64,000 nt of DNA, taken from Streptomyces dysideae. GTDB lineage: Bacteria > Actinomycetota > Actinomycetes > Streptomycetales > Streptomycetaceae. Both the position numbers and the translations under genes were made by a program. The notes below the pieces were generated by a model that saw nothing but the letters and a program-made list of their open reading frames with translations, ran no database searches and was not told the origin of the DNA. The stretch lies in NCBI RefSeq assembly GCF_001514305.1, contig NZ_KQ949076.1, forward strand, positions 1 through 64,000. The letters run 5' to 3'. Below are positions 8,697-16,465 of the stretch, piece after piece; the stretch's first letter is position 1, and every line of letters starts with the position of its first letter.

Positions 8697-8710
8697 TAGA
8701 ACAAGTTTCA
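8697..8710. promoter_or_regulatory. KstR-like operator between kstR and the GT operon
   Basis: TAGAACAAGTTTCA fits the mycobacterial/rhodococcal KstR consensus TnnAACnnGTTnnA at all fixed positions. It lies 55 nt upstream of the glycosyltransferase start and 141 nt upstream of kstR, so it could mediate autoregulation and control of the divergent operon. The consensus is established knowledge; function here is inferred. Confidence 0.65.
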
Positions 8711-8850
8711 GACTTGATCGTTCAGGAGGCTCTGAATCTACCGGCAGGTAGCGCCACTGTGAGCGGTGGATCGGGTGATTCACGCCACGGCCGACGCCCT
8801 GGCATGCTGTCTGATCACTCGCCCTCACCGACTGTCACGGAACGGGACCC

Positions 8851-9501
8851 ATGCCTGCGGAAACCAAGGTGGACAAGGTGGCCAAGGTGGAAGCCAGTAC
8901 GGCACGGCCGGCCTCGGCGCCGCTCACCGAGCGGCAGGAGGCGCGGCGTCGCCGCATCCTGCACGCGAGCGCGCAACTGGCCAGCCGGGGCGGGTTCGAC
9001 GCGGTGCAGATGCGGGAGGTCGCGGAGTCCTCGCAGGTGGCTCTGGGCACCCTGTACCGCTACTTCCCGTCCAAGATCCATCTGCTGGTCGCCACGATGC
9101 AGGACCAGTTGGAGCACATGCACAGCACGCTGCGGAAGAAGCCGCCGCAGGGCGACACGGCGGCCGAGCGGGTGGCGGAGACGCTGATGCGGGCCTTCCG
9201 GGCGCTGCAGCGCGAGCCGCATCTGGCCGACGCGATGGTCCGGGCGCTGACCTTCGCGGACCGCAGTGTGAGCCCCGAGGTCGACCAGGTGTCCCGGCAG
9301 ACGACGGTGATCATCCTGGATGCGATGGGGCTGGAGAACCCGACGCCGGAGCAGTTGTCGGCGGTCCGCGTCATCGAGCACACCTGGCACTCGGCGCTGA
9401 TCACCTGGCTGTCGGGGCGCGCCTCGATCGCCCAGGTGAAGATCGACATCGAGACGGTGTGCCGGCTCATCGCCCTGACGGCCCCGGAGGACAGGGGCTA
9501 G
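8851..9501 (+). CDS. kstR: TetR-family regulator, KstR-like
   Basis: 216 aa. The DNA-binding domain (residues ~30-80: RRRILHASAQLASRGGFDAV, then REVAESSQVALGTLYRYFPSK and HLLVATMQDQ) closely resembles M. tuberculosis KstR, and similarity continues into the ligand domain (ALTFADRSVSPEVDQVS, WHSALITWLSGRAS). KstR represses cholesterol/steroid catabolic genes and is released by a steroid CoA thioester; whether the ligand is the same here is unknown. KstR-like sites occur in this window next to kstR, an MBL hydrolase, a FadA5-like thiolase and a CYP125-like gene, which supports the assignment. Confidence 0.82.
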   Translation: MPAETKVDKVAKVEASTARPASAPLTERQEARRRRILHASAQLASRGGFDAVQMREVAESSQVALGTLYRYFPSKIHLLVATMQDQLEHMHSTLRKKPPQGDTAAERVAETLMRAFRALQREPHLADAMVRALTFADRSVSPEVDQVSRQTTVIILDAMGLENPTPEQLSAVRVIEHTWHSALITWLSGRASIAQVKIDIETVCRLIALTAPEDRG

Positions 9502-9539
9502 GGCTGGGCCAGAGCGGCCCTGGGCGCGCGAAAAACCTA

Positions 9540-9667
9540 CGAGACGGGTTCCCTGCGCCGGCATTACCCGGATCAGGTAGTGGAGGTCGCCTTCCGGCCT
9601 GACTGCTGCCTTCCAGCCTCTCAGCCCGACCGTCGCTGTCGGCCCCAGCGGATCCCGAAGGGTCTCG
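9540..9667 (-). promoter_or_regulatory. TPP (THI-box) riboswitch aptamer without a downstream gene
   Basis: On the minus strand the element carries CGGGCTGAGAGG and then ACCTGATCCGGGTAATGCCG followed by GCGCAGGGA, the invariant core of the thiamine pyrophosphate aptamer. P1 closes as CGAGAC (9667-9662) with GTCTCG (9545-9540). A run of five T follows at once. On this strand the next 40 nt run into the antisense of kstR, and the next same-strand gene is 900 nt away, so the aptamer does not precede a thiamine gene. It lies 150 nt downstream of the TPR gene stop. Confidence 0.88.
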
Positions 9668-9817
9668 CAGAAGTCGGCTACTCCGGTTGGACTCCCTCAC
9701 TCGCCCCGTAGGCACTTACCAGTGTAGAACTCCCATTCGGAGTACAACACCCCAAATAGTAATTTCTGTCCTGATTTTTTTTTCGGCGCTCGAGATGACC
9801 CCGAGATGACTGGGGGC

Positions 9818-10681
9818 TCAGCCCACCAGCGCCAGCCCGCTCCAGCTCCGCCCGAGCGCCGTCTCCGCCGCCCAGCGCTCCAGCAGCCGCCGCGCGTCCT
9901 CCTCCGGGGCCGCCAGCGACACCTGCTGTGCTCCCGCGTGTACGGTCCGCTCCTGCTCGTGGGTGCCCTCGCTGCAGCAGGCGCACAGCATGCGTACGGC
10001 GCTGGCGGGCTCGGCGCCGTAGCCGTGCTCGCCGAACAGTTCGAGCAGGGCTCTGAGGTCGGCGTCCTCCCCCGCGCTCACCGTGACCTCCAGGGTGGGC
10101 AGGTCGGAGGACTCGAAGAGGAGGAGCTCGTCGAAGACCGGATAGGTCGTGCCCTCGAAGATCCGCTCGCCGTTCGGCGCACCGTCGTGGACCACGATCT
10201 CGCCGTACCGCCTACCGCCGGTGATCGGCACGTTGATCACCCGGCCGCGCGTCGGACACCGGCGCTCGATCCACACGACCTCGCGCTCGCCGCCGGTGTC
10301 CAGCCGCACACAGGCGTGCCCGAGGCGGGCCTCGATCTCGCCCTCCCCGTCGGGGAGTTCGATGCCGAACCCGGCCCAGGCGTCCCGTGCCGTCGCCCAG
10401 TCGCGCTGGATGGTGGCGGCGATGCCGAGGTTCCAGTACGCGGGGTCGCCCTCGCCGCGCGGGGAGCGGGCAGCGGCCTCACGGCCGAGGTCGTACGCCT
10501 TCGCCCAGCTGCGCAGGAACTTGTGGGCGAGCGCGGCGTCGTACCACCACTCCGCGCTCGACTTCTCGTCCGGGTAGTGCGCGAGCACCTGCTCGTAGAG
10601 CTCGGCGGAGCGCAGCCACTCCTCGGCGTCCCACGCCGCGCGCGCCTGTCTGAGCAGCTCCCTGGCCTCGGACTTCCGCAC
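9818..10681 (-). CDS. Tetratricopeptide repeat protein
   Basis: 287 aa, soluble. The N-terminal ~110 residues form TPR-like helix pairs (LLRQARAAWDAEEWLRSAELYEQVLAHYP; AEWWYDAALAHKFLRSWAKAYDLGREAAARSP; PAYWNLGIAATIQRDWATARDAWAGFG, given here in separate repeats). The rest is a conserved domain with RRCPTRGRVINVPITGG and a C-terminal CACCSEG, of unknown role. Probably a protein-protein interaction module. Separated from the ferredoxin gene by about 70 nt. The region downstream of its stop contains the orphan TPP aptamer. Confidence 0.72.
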   Translation of the reverse strand: MRKSEARELLRQARAAWDAEEWLRSAELYEQVLAHYPDEKSSAEWWYDAALAHKFLRSWAKAYDLGREAAARSPRGEGDPAYWNLGIAATIQRDWATARDAWAGFGIELPDGEGEIEARLGHACVRLDTGGEREVVWIERRCPTRGRVINVPITGGRRYGEIVVHDGAPNGERIFEGTTYPVFDELLLFESSDLPTLEVTVSAGEDADLRALLELFGEHGYGAEPASAVRMLCACCSEGTHEQERTVHAGAQQVSLAAPEEDARRLLERWAAETALGRSWSGLALVG

Positions 10682-10748
10682 TTCTTCCCCACCCCGGTCG
10701 ATCAGTTCGGACGAAACCGGGAGAGCGTACTCCGCCGCACCGACACCC

Positions 10749-10982
10749 CTACTCCTCGGGCGGGAACACCGGCTCCCCGCTGCCGAGCATCGTGATCATG
10801 ATGGCCTCGACGGGGCAGCTCTCCGCCGCCTGGAGGATCTTCTCGTTGGCGTCGGTATCCGGGTCGGCCGGGTGGGACTGGCGGCCGGTGTCGAGGCGGA
10901 AGCCGTCGGGGGCGTGGTGGACGCACTGGGCCGAGCCGATGCACACCGACCGGTCGACCTCGACGTGCCAGCGGTCGCCCAT
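10749..10982 (-). CDS. [3Fe-4S]-type ferredoxin
   Basis: 77 aa. The cluster ligands CIGSAQC and distal CPVEAI (C-x5-C ... CP) are typical of the small ferredoxins that pass electrons to bacterial P450s. ATG at 10982 begins 6 nt before the aldehyde dehydrogenase stop codon (10988-10990, minus strand) has cleared, with a GGGAGG ribosome site inside the end of that gene, so the two are one operon. A plausible partner is the CYP125-like P450 at 22.7 kb, which has a matching operator; this pairing is inference. Confidence 0.9.
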   Translation of the reverse strand: MGDRWHVEVDRSVCIGSAQCVHHAPDGFRLDTGRQSHPADPDTDANEKILQAAESCPVEAIMITMLGSGEPVFPPEE

Positions 10983-10987
10983 CTCCC

Positions 10988-12445
10988 CTACGCCTCCCAG
11001 CCCGCCGGGAGGTGGATCATCTTGTGTTCGAGGTACTCGCCGTAGCCCTCGGGCCCGAACTCCCGCCCAAGACCGGAGTTCTTGTAGCCGCCGAACGGGC
11101 CGAGCATGTCGAGGCTGAAAGTGTTGACCGAGTAGGTGCCGGTACGGACCTGGCGGGCGACGTCGATGCCGTGGCCGACGTCGGCGGTCCACACGCTGCC
11201 GGAGAGGCCGTAGTCGGAGTCGTTGGCGATCTTCAGGGCCTCGGACTCGTCGCCGTAGGGCAGGAGGCAGATCACCGGGCCGAAGATCTCCTCGCGGGCG
11301 ATCCGCATGGAGTTGTCGACGTCGCCGAAGAGGGTCGGTTCGACGTACCAGCCCTTGTCCAGGCCCGGTGGACGCCCGCCGCCGGTGAGGATCTTGGCGC
11401 CCTCCTCCTGGCCGATGCGGATGTAGTCGAGGTTGCGCTGCTGCTGGCGTTGGGCGACCAGCGGGCCCACCTGGGTCGCCGGGTCCAGCGGGTCGCCGAC
11501 CACCAGGGCGCCCGCCGCCGCGGCGAAGGCCTCGGCGAACTCGTCGTAGCGGGAGCGCGGGAGCAGGATCCGGGTCTGGGCCACGCAGGCCTGGCCGTTG
11601 TTCATCCAGGCGGCCGGGACGATGCCCGCGACGGCCGTCTCGAGGTCCGCGTCCGGGAGGACGACGGCCGCCGACTTGCCGCCCAGCTCCAGTGTCACGC
11701 GGGTGAGATTGCGGGACGCGACCTCCATCACGCGCCTGCCGGCCGCGACCGAGCCGGTGAAGGCGACCTTGTCGACGCCGGGGTGTCCGACGAGGCACTC
11801 GCTGACCTCGCGGTCCGCCGGGAGGATGGAGAGCACACCCTCCGGCAGCCCGGCGTCCCGCGCGATCTCCGCGAGGAGGTAGGCGTCCAGCGGTGACTCG
11901 GGCGACGGCTTGAGCACCACCGTGCAGCCGGTGAGCAGGGCGGGCGCGAGCTTGGCGGCGGCGACGAACTGCGGGACGTTCCACGGGACCACGGCGGCGA
12001 CGACGCCGACCGGCTCCCGTCGGACCAGGATCCTCCCGAGGACGCCGTCGCGGGTCTCCTCGTATGTGAAGCCGCGGGCGACCGTGATCGCCGCGTCCCA
12101 CACCATCATCGCGCCGAGCGCCTGGGCAAGGACGCTCCAGGAGTACGGCGAGCCGTTCTCGGAGGAGATCACGCGGGCGATCTCCTCGTGCCGCACGGCG
12201 ATACCGTCCTTGATGCGGGTGACGACCTCGATCCGCTCGTCGAGGGTCATCCGCGGCCAGGGCCCCTCGTCGAACGCCTTCCGCGCGACCGCGACCGCCC
12301 GGTCCACGTCGGCCGGCGAGGCGTGCGGGACGCGTCCGAAGACCTCCTCGGAGTGCGGCGAGATCACCTCGATGACGTCCTTGCCGAGGGGGTCGGTCAA
12401 CTCCCCGCCGATGAACAGCTGTCCGTGTTCCACGAGCTCGGTCAT
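10988..12445 (-). CDS. Aldehyde dehydrogenase family protein
   Basis: 485 aa, full length for the ALDH superfamily. NAD(P)+-dependent oxidation of an aldehyde to the acid in the cytosol. Catalytic Glu is in LELGGKS (~E253), nucleophile Cys in NNGQACVAQ (~C287); the VPWNVP and EEIFGPV signatures are present. ATG at 12445 has GGGAGG 9 nt upstream. First gene of an operon with the ferredoxin. Two palindromes lie just upstream (12478-12492 and 12501-12518), one shared with the CYP125-like gene, suggesting the pair oxidises an alcohol or aldehyde formed by P450 chemistry. Confidence 0.9.
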   Translation of the reverse strand: MTELVEHGQLFIGGELTDPLGKDVIEVISPHSEEVFGRVPHASPADVDRAVAVARKAFDEGPWPRMTLDERIEVVTRIKDGIAVRHEEIARVISSENGSPYSWSVLAQALGAMMVWDAAITVARGFTYEETRDGVLGRILVRREPVGVVAAVVPWNVPQFVAAAKLAPALLTGCTVVLKPSPESPLDAYLLAEIARDAGLPEGVLSILPADREVSECLVGHPGVDKVAFTGSVAAGRRVMEVASRNLTRVTLELGGKSAAVVLPDADLETAVAGIVPAAWMNNGQACVAQTRILLPRSRYDEFAEAFAAAAGALVVGDPLDPATQVGPLVAQRQQQRNLDYIRIGQEEGAKILTGGGRPPGLDKGWYVEPTLFGDVDNSMRIAREEIFGPVICLLPYGDESEALKIANDSDYGLSGSVWTADVGHGIDVARQVRTGTYSVNTFSLDMLGPFGGYKNSGLGREFGPEGYGEYLEHKMIHLPAGWEA

Positions 12446-12477
12446 GGCCGACTGCCTCCCGGAGCGCGACTCCGACT

Positions 12478-12492
12478 CTGACGATCCATCAG
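12478..12492. promoter_or_regulatory. Palindrome CTGACGATCCATCAG, possible shared operator
   Basis: Read on the minus strand it is CTGATGGATCGTCAG, differing by one base from the site 50 nt before the CYP125-like start (22661-22675). It lies 32 nt upstream of the aldehyde dehydrogenase ATG, where a repressor would block transcription. Inference from the shared motif. Confidence 0.55.
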
Positions 12493-12500
12493 ATATCTCT

Positions 12501-12518
12501 GAAACTGATACCAGTTCC
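12501..12518. promoter_or_regulatory. Inverted repeat AACTG-N4-CAGTT
   Basis: On the minus strand the site reads GGAACTGGTATCAGTTTC. It is a second palindrome 58 nt upstream of the aldehyde dehydrogenase start, of the size bound by TetR-type dimers. The regulator is not known. Confidence 0.5.
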
Positions 12519-12588
12519 ACTACGAGGAGTCCACGGATCGCACATCATTCGCGCCTACGCTGATCAAGCGGGAGGGGAGACAAGGGAG

Positions 12589-12795
12589 ATGACGAACGCG
12601 CGTGAGCGCCGGCGTGCCTGGACGGTGTTCGCACTGGCCGCGACGACGGCGGTCTGCGGTGCCGTGTGGATGGCCGTGAACTGGGAGGACGCGCGGGGCG
12701 GCAACGGCGTGTCCGTCCACCGGGAGACCCAGAGCCCGGAGGAGATCAGGAAGTACTGGACACCGGAACGCATGCGGGAGGCGAAGCCCGGATGA
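12589..12795 (+). CDS. Small single-pass membrane protein
   Basis: 68 aa: basic N-terminus (MTNARERRRAW), one hydrophobic helix at ~13-31 and an acidic/basic C-terminal part outside or inside the membrane (QSPEEIRKYWTPERMREAKPG). ATG follows a purine-rich GGGAGGGGAGACAAGGGAG. The family is not recognised. It stands divergent from the aldehyde dehydrogenase and 89 nt before the MBL hydrolase start. Confidence 0.65.
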   Translation: MTNARERRRAWTVFALAATTAVCGAVWMAVNWEDARGGNGVSVHRETQSPEEIRKYWTPERMREAKPG

Positions 12796-12824
12796 CTCGG
12801 GGTCCGGGTGAATCGGGCTCCCAT

Positions 12825-12838
12825 CGGAACGCGTTCTA
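12825..12838. promoter_or_regulatory. KstR-like operator before the MBL hydrolase
   Basis: CGGAACGCGTTCTA matches TnnAACnnGTTnnA except for the first base. It is centred 52 nt upstream of the ATG at 12884, next to TATAGT (12841-12846), a possible -10 box. Inferred target of the KstR-like regulator. Confidence 0.6.
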
Positions 12839-12883
12839 GTTATAGTGGCCGGAGCGTGGCCGAACGCGGCGATTGGGGAGCCC

Positions 12884-13915
12884 ATGGCGCAGGCGCAGGT
12901 GTACGACCACGGCGGCGGTGTCCGGTCCCTCCAGGTCCCCATCCCGGACAACCCTCTCGGGCACACCCTCGTCCACGTCGTCGACACCGACCGCGGCCCG
13001 GTCCTGGTCGACACCGGCTGGGACGACCCCGCCTCCTGGGACACCCTCGCCGAGGGGCTGGCGGCCTGCGGGACCGCGCCCGGTGAGATCCACGGCGTGC
13101 TGATCACCCACCACCATCCCGACCACCACGGCCTGTCGGGCCAGGTCCGCGAGGCGTCCGGCGCCTGGGTCGCGATGCACGCGGCGGACGCGGCGATCGT
13201 GCGGCGCACCCGGGAGACGCGTCCCGGGCGCTGGTTCTCCTACATGGCGGCCAAACTCACCGCCGCCGGTGCCCCCGAGGAGCATGTGGCGCCCCTGCGC
13301 ACGGCTCGCGCACGGGAGTTGCCCGGCTTCTCCCCCGCCCTGCCCGACCGCGAGATCGTCCCCGGCGAACTCCTCGACCTGGCGGGCCGCCGGCTGCGCG
13401 CGATCTGGACGCCGGGCCACACACCCGGCCATGTCTGCCTGCACCTGGAGGAGGAGCACCCGGCTCAACTCCCCGGCCACGGACGCCTGTTCTCCGGCGA
13501 TCACCTGCTGCCGGAGATCACCCCGCACATCGGCCTCTACGAGGATCCCGACGACGCCACCGTCACCGACCCTCTCGGCGACTACCTCGACTCCCTCGAA
13601 CGCGTCGGCCGCCTCGCCCCCGCCGAGATCCTCCCGGCCCACCAGCACGCCTTCACCGACGCGCCCGCCCGGGTCAGGGAGCTGCTCACCCACCACGAGG
13701 CCCGCCTCACCGGCCTGCTGACCCTCCTCGCCACCCCGCTGACCCCCTGGCAGCTCGCCGAGCGCATGGAGTGGAACCGGCCCTGGGACCAAATCCCGTA
13801 CGGATCAAGGAACATCGCGGTGTCGGAGGCGGAGGCGCATCTGCGGCGGCTGGTGAAGCTGGGGCGGGCGGAGGCGGTGGCGGGGAGTGAGCCGGTGGCG
13901 TACGTGGCGGCGTAA
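12884..13915 (+). CDS. Metallo-beta-lactamase-fold hydrolase
   Basis: 343 aa. The di-zinc motif HxHxDH appears as THHHPDHHG (~residue 75), with further ligands in TPGHTPGH, FSGDHLL and PAHQH. The C-terminal ~70 residues form a winged-helix-like extension (TPWQLAERMEWNRPWDQI, then AEAHLRRLVKLGRAE), as in LACTB2-like and other thioesterase-type MBL enzymes. A thioester or ester hydrolase is likely. ATG 12884 with GGGGAG upstream is chosen over GTG 12845, which lies on the operator. A KstR-like site precedes it. Confidence 0.85.
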   Translation: MAQAQVYDHGGGVRSLQVPIPDNPLGHTLVHVVDTDRGPVLVDTGWDDPASWDTLAEGLAACGTAPGEIHGVLITHHHPDHHGLSGQVREASGAWVAMHAADAAIVRRTRETRPGRWFSYMAAKLTAAGAPEEHVAPLRTARARELPGFSPALPDREIVPGELLDLAGRRLRAIWTPGHTPGHVCLHLEEEHPAQLPGHGRLFSGDHLLPEITPHIGLYEDPDDATVTDPLGDYLDSLERVGRLAPAEILPAHQHAFTDAPARVRELLTHHEARLTGLLTLLATPLTPWQLAERMEWNRPWDQIPYGSRNIAVSEAEAHLRRLVKLGRAEAVAGSEPVAYVAA

Positions 13916-14003
13916 GACGTTTTGCCTCCCCGGACACGGCGACGGCGGCCTCGGGGCAGGGGCCGCTGGACCCGGCCTGGTGGCCGTGGTGTGCTCGTAG
14001 CCC

Positions 14004-14245
14004 TCAGCCCAGTCCCGCATCCGCCTCTCGAGGTCCGCTGCTCAGGTACGACCGGATCAACTCTCCGGCGGCCCCGAGGAGTTCGGTCTCCCGTCGGCTC
14101 ATCGTCGGGTTGGCGGCCCGTCGCCGCAGCGCCTCCGTCAGTCCGTCCCGGGTGAGGTGGGAGGGATCGGCGAGCAGGGCGTCCAGGATCGCGCGGGCGG
14201 GGCCGGCGACCGGCTCCTCCGGCCCGAGCCGATCAGTCTCCCCAT
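14004..14245 (-). pseudogene. Frame-disrupted small ORF
   Basis: The minus strand encodes a protein-like stretch (GPARAILDALLADPSHLTRD, then EALRRRAANPTMSRRETELLGAAGELI) ending at a TGA at 14004, but that frame has no ATG, GTG or TTG before an upstream stop. An ATG at 14245 is one base out of frame; adding a single G to the adjacent GGGG run would give an 80-aa gene. A frameshift mutation or sequencing error is the simplest explanation. A CTG start is an alternative. Confidence 0.45.
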
Positions 14246-14310
14246 GCCCCGAACCTAACGCCCCTCACAGGCGGCCCCCACCCGTTGTTTACGGGCGAGT
14301 AGAGTGGCCG

Positions 14311-14432
14311 GGTCGCCATCACGCCCGTACGGGGGGAAGCCGGTGCAATTCCGGCACTGACCCGCAACCGTGAGCCGCCCGCCTCTGGTGGACGGTGAGC
14401 CGGACTGCCCCGCCCGGGACCGTGACCGGCTC
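14311..14432 (+). promoter_or_regulatory. Cobalamin (B12) riboswitch
   Basis: The B12 box is clear: GGGGAAGCCGGTGCAATTCC, then GGCACTGACCCGCAACCGTG (about 14333-14372), followed by the AGCCGGACTGCC-type segment (~14397-14410). A 7-bp hairpin CACCGGC/GCCGGTG (14438-14456) downstream may belong to the expression platform. It precedes an operon of two secreted anchored proteins and an ECF transporter, so that operon should be repressed when adenosylcobalamin is plentiful. Confidence 0.92.
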
Positions 14433-14543
14433 ACGTGCACCGGCAACTCGCCGGTGTGCGGCACCGTCGAGGTCTGCGGAGCCGAGCCGCCGGGGTGGGT
14501 CCCGTGCTGCCCGGCTCCCTTCAGGGAGAGGCACCCGCCGATC

Positions 14544-15794
14544 ATGAACGTCCGCCGCAGTGCCGCGGTCCTGGCCGCCACCACCGTGATCGGCATGGCC
14601 ACGCCCGCCGCGGCCGCCGACTCGTCCCCGTCCGCGTCGCCGTCCGTGGAACTCCCGTCCGGGCTGTACGGCACCACCGACCCCACCTACGACGGCGTCT
14701 GGCGCCAGTCCCTCGCCCTGCTCGCGCAGGACAGCGTGGGGGTGCGGCCGGCGGCGAAGGCGGTGTTCTGGCTCACCGGCCAGCAGTGCGCGAACGGCGC
14801 GTTCGCCGCGTACCGCGCCGACACCGCGAAGGCCTGCGACGCCAAGCTCATGGTCGACACGAACAGCACGGCCGCCGCCGTTCAGGCGCTGGCCGCGCTC
14901 CGCAGGCACAACGCCGCAACCGACAAGGCCCTGGCCGCGCTCGCCGGGTACGACGCCGTGACCGACAAGGCCGTGGCCTGGCTGAAGTCCGTCCAGAACA
15001 GGGACGGCGGCTGGGGCTACGCCCCCGGCGGCGCGAGCGACACCAACTCCACGTCGGTCGTCATCGGCGCCCTGGCCGCCGTAGGAGAGAAGCCCGCGGA
15101 GGCCGTGCGGGACGGCAAGTCCCCGTACGACGCCCTGCTGAAGCTGGCCCTCCCCTGCGACGACGGTGGCGGTGCCTTCGCCTACCAGCCGGACGAGAAG
15201 GGCAAGCTCGCGGCCAACGCGGACGCGACGGCGGCGGGCGTGCTGGGTGCGCTCGGCACGGGCCTGGTGGTGAAGGCGGGGAAGTCCGAGGGTGCTGTCT
15301 GCGCCGACCCTGGCACCCCTGAGCAGGCGGCGGCGAACGGCGCCGCGTACCTGACGAAGGCGGTTGCGAAGGACGGCCACCTGACGTCCGCCCTCGCCGG
15401 TGCCGACGACCGGCCCGACTACGGCAACACCGCGGACACGGTCATAGCGCTCGCCGCCCAGGGCGGTACCGCGGCCGCCCAGAAGCCCCTGAAGTGGCTG
15501 GAGCAGAACGCCGTGACCTGGGCCGAGCAGAGCGGTCCCGCCGCCTACGCCCAGTTGATCCTCGCCGCCCACGCCGCCGGCACCGACCCGCGCGACTTCG
15601 GCGGCACGGACCTGGTGAAGCAGCTCAACGCCCAGGGGCCGGCCCCGCTGACGGCGACGGCCGTCCCAGAGAAGGACGAGGAGGAGGACGAGGAGGAGGA
15701 CAAGGACGGCGGCGTCAGCATCTGGTGGTTCATCGGCCTCAACGTGGTCGGCGCCATCGGCATCGGCTTCCTGGTCCGCTTCGGCCGCAACTAG
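14544..15794 (+). CDS. Secreted, membrane-anchored alpha-toroid (prenyltransferase/transcobalamin-like) protein
   Basis: 416 aa. Signal peptide at ~1-25 (ending PAAAA-D), an alpha/alpha-barrel built of repeats such as VAWLKSVQNRDGGWGYAPGG and AVFWLTGQQCANGAF (residues ~40-360), an acidic linker (EKDEEEDEEEDKDGG) and one C-terminal membrane helix followed by VRFGRN. The barrel fold is shared by terpenoid cyclases and by the alpha domain of transcobalamin and intrinsic factor. Directly under a B12 riboswitch and upstream of an ECF transporter, it is a good candidate for an extracellular cobalamin-binding protein; no catalytic motif is seen. Confidence 0.82.
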   Translation: MNVRRSAAVLAATTVIGMATPAAAADSSPSASPSVELPSGLYGTTDPTYDGVWRQSLALLAQDSVGVRPAAKAVFWLTGQQCANGAFAAYRADTAKACDAKLMVDTNSTAAAVQALAALRRHNAATDKALAALAGYDAVTDKAVAWLKSVQNRDGGWGYAPGGASDTNSTSVVIGALAAVGEKPAEAVRDGKSPYDALLKLALPCDDGGGAFAYQPDEKGKLAANADATAAGVLGALGTGLVVKAGKSEGAVCADPGTPEQAAANGAAYLTKAVAKDGHLTSALAGADDRPDYGNTADTVIALAAQGGTAAAQKPLKWLEQNAVTWAEQSGPAAYAQLILAAHAAGTDPRDFGGTDLVKQLNAQGPAPLTATAVPEKDEEEDEEEDKDGGVSIWWFIGLNVVGAIGIGFLVRFGRN

Positions 15795-15805
15795 GGACGC
15801 GACCA

Positions 15806-16465
15806 GTGCCCCTCCGCCGCACCGCCCTGCTCCCGGCCGTACTCCTGTCCGCACTCCTGGCCTCGCTCGTCCTCGCGACCAGCGCGGGCCAGGCGCATGC
15901 CGTCGGCTACCGCTACTGGTCCTTCTGGGAGCGCGACGGCAACCACTGGGCCTACGCCACCCAGGGCCCGTCCATCGCCGTCCCCGCCGACGGCGATGTC
16001 CAGGGCTTGCGCTTCTCGGTCAGCGCCGACTCCAGCGACGCGGCCCAGCCCCGAGGCACGACGGCCTTCCCGACGATCTGCGCGAGGACACCACCGCAGG
16101 CCGGGAGGAAGCGAGTAGCCCTGGTCATCGACTTCGGCACGACAGCGGACGCCCCATCAGGCGAAGCCCCGCCGAAGCCCAGAACGGCCTGTGCCCGCGT
16201 CCCCTCGACCGCGACGACGGCAGAGGCGCTGGCATCGGTCGCCAAGCCCCTCCGCTACAACACCAACGCCCTGCTGTGCGCGATCGGCGGATATCCGGAG
16301 ACGGGGTGCGGGGAGCAGGTGGCGAAGGAGAACAAGCCGACGGCAACGGAGCCGGCCGACGAGGGGGAGGACGGCGGCCCGTCGGTGGGTCTGTTCGCGG
16401 GGGTCGGGGTGGTGGCGGTGCTGGGGGCGGCGGCGGTCTGGCAGGCACGGCGGCGGCGAGCCTGA
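15806..16465 (+). CDS. SCO2322-family membrane-anchored secreted protein
   Basis: 219 aa. Signal peptide (~1-32, ending GQAHA), an extracytoplasmic domain beginning YRYWSFWERDGNHWAYATQG, then a Thr/Glu-rich linker and a C-terminal membrane helix with a RRRRA tail. The YWSFW...W.YA..GP pattern and the later Y-x11-GYPETGC segment recall the small beta domain (DUF4430) of transcobalamin-like proteins; this resemblance is by eye only. GTG at 15806 is 11 nt after the previous stop, and the stop overlaps the next ATG (TGATG). Part of the B12-riboswitch operon. Confidence 0.8.
   Translation: MPLRRTALLPAVLLSALLASLVLATSAGQAHAVGYRYWSFWERDGNHWAYATQGPSIAVPADGDVQGLRFSVSADSSDAAQPRGTTAFPTICARTPPQAGRKRVALVIDFGTTADAPSGEAPPKPRTACARVPSTATTAEALASVAKPLRYNTNALLCAIGGYPETGCGEQVAKENKPTATEPADEGEDGGPSVGLFAGVGVVAVLGAAAVWQARRRRA

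Noticed and set aside
9560..9640. SRP RNA-like GGCCGGAAGG and GGAAGGCAGCAG segments
   Set aside because: They lie in the variable P3 stem of a clear TPP aptamer, and the rest of the SRP RNA fold is missing.
14319..15854. 511-aa minus-strand ORF over the B12 riboswitch and toroid gene
   Set aside because: Overlaps an evident riboswitch and a signal-peptide protein on the plus strand; no recognisable protein features.
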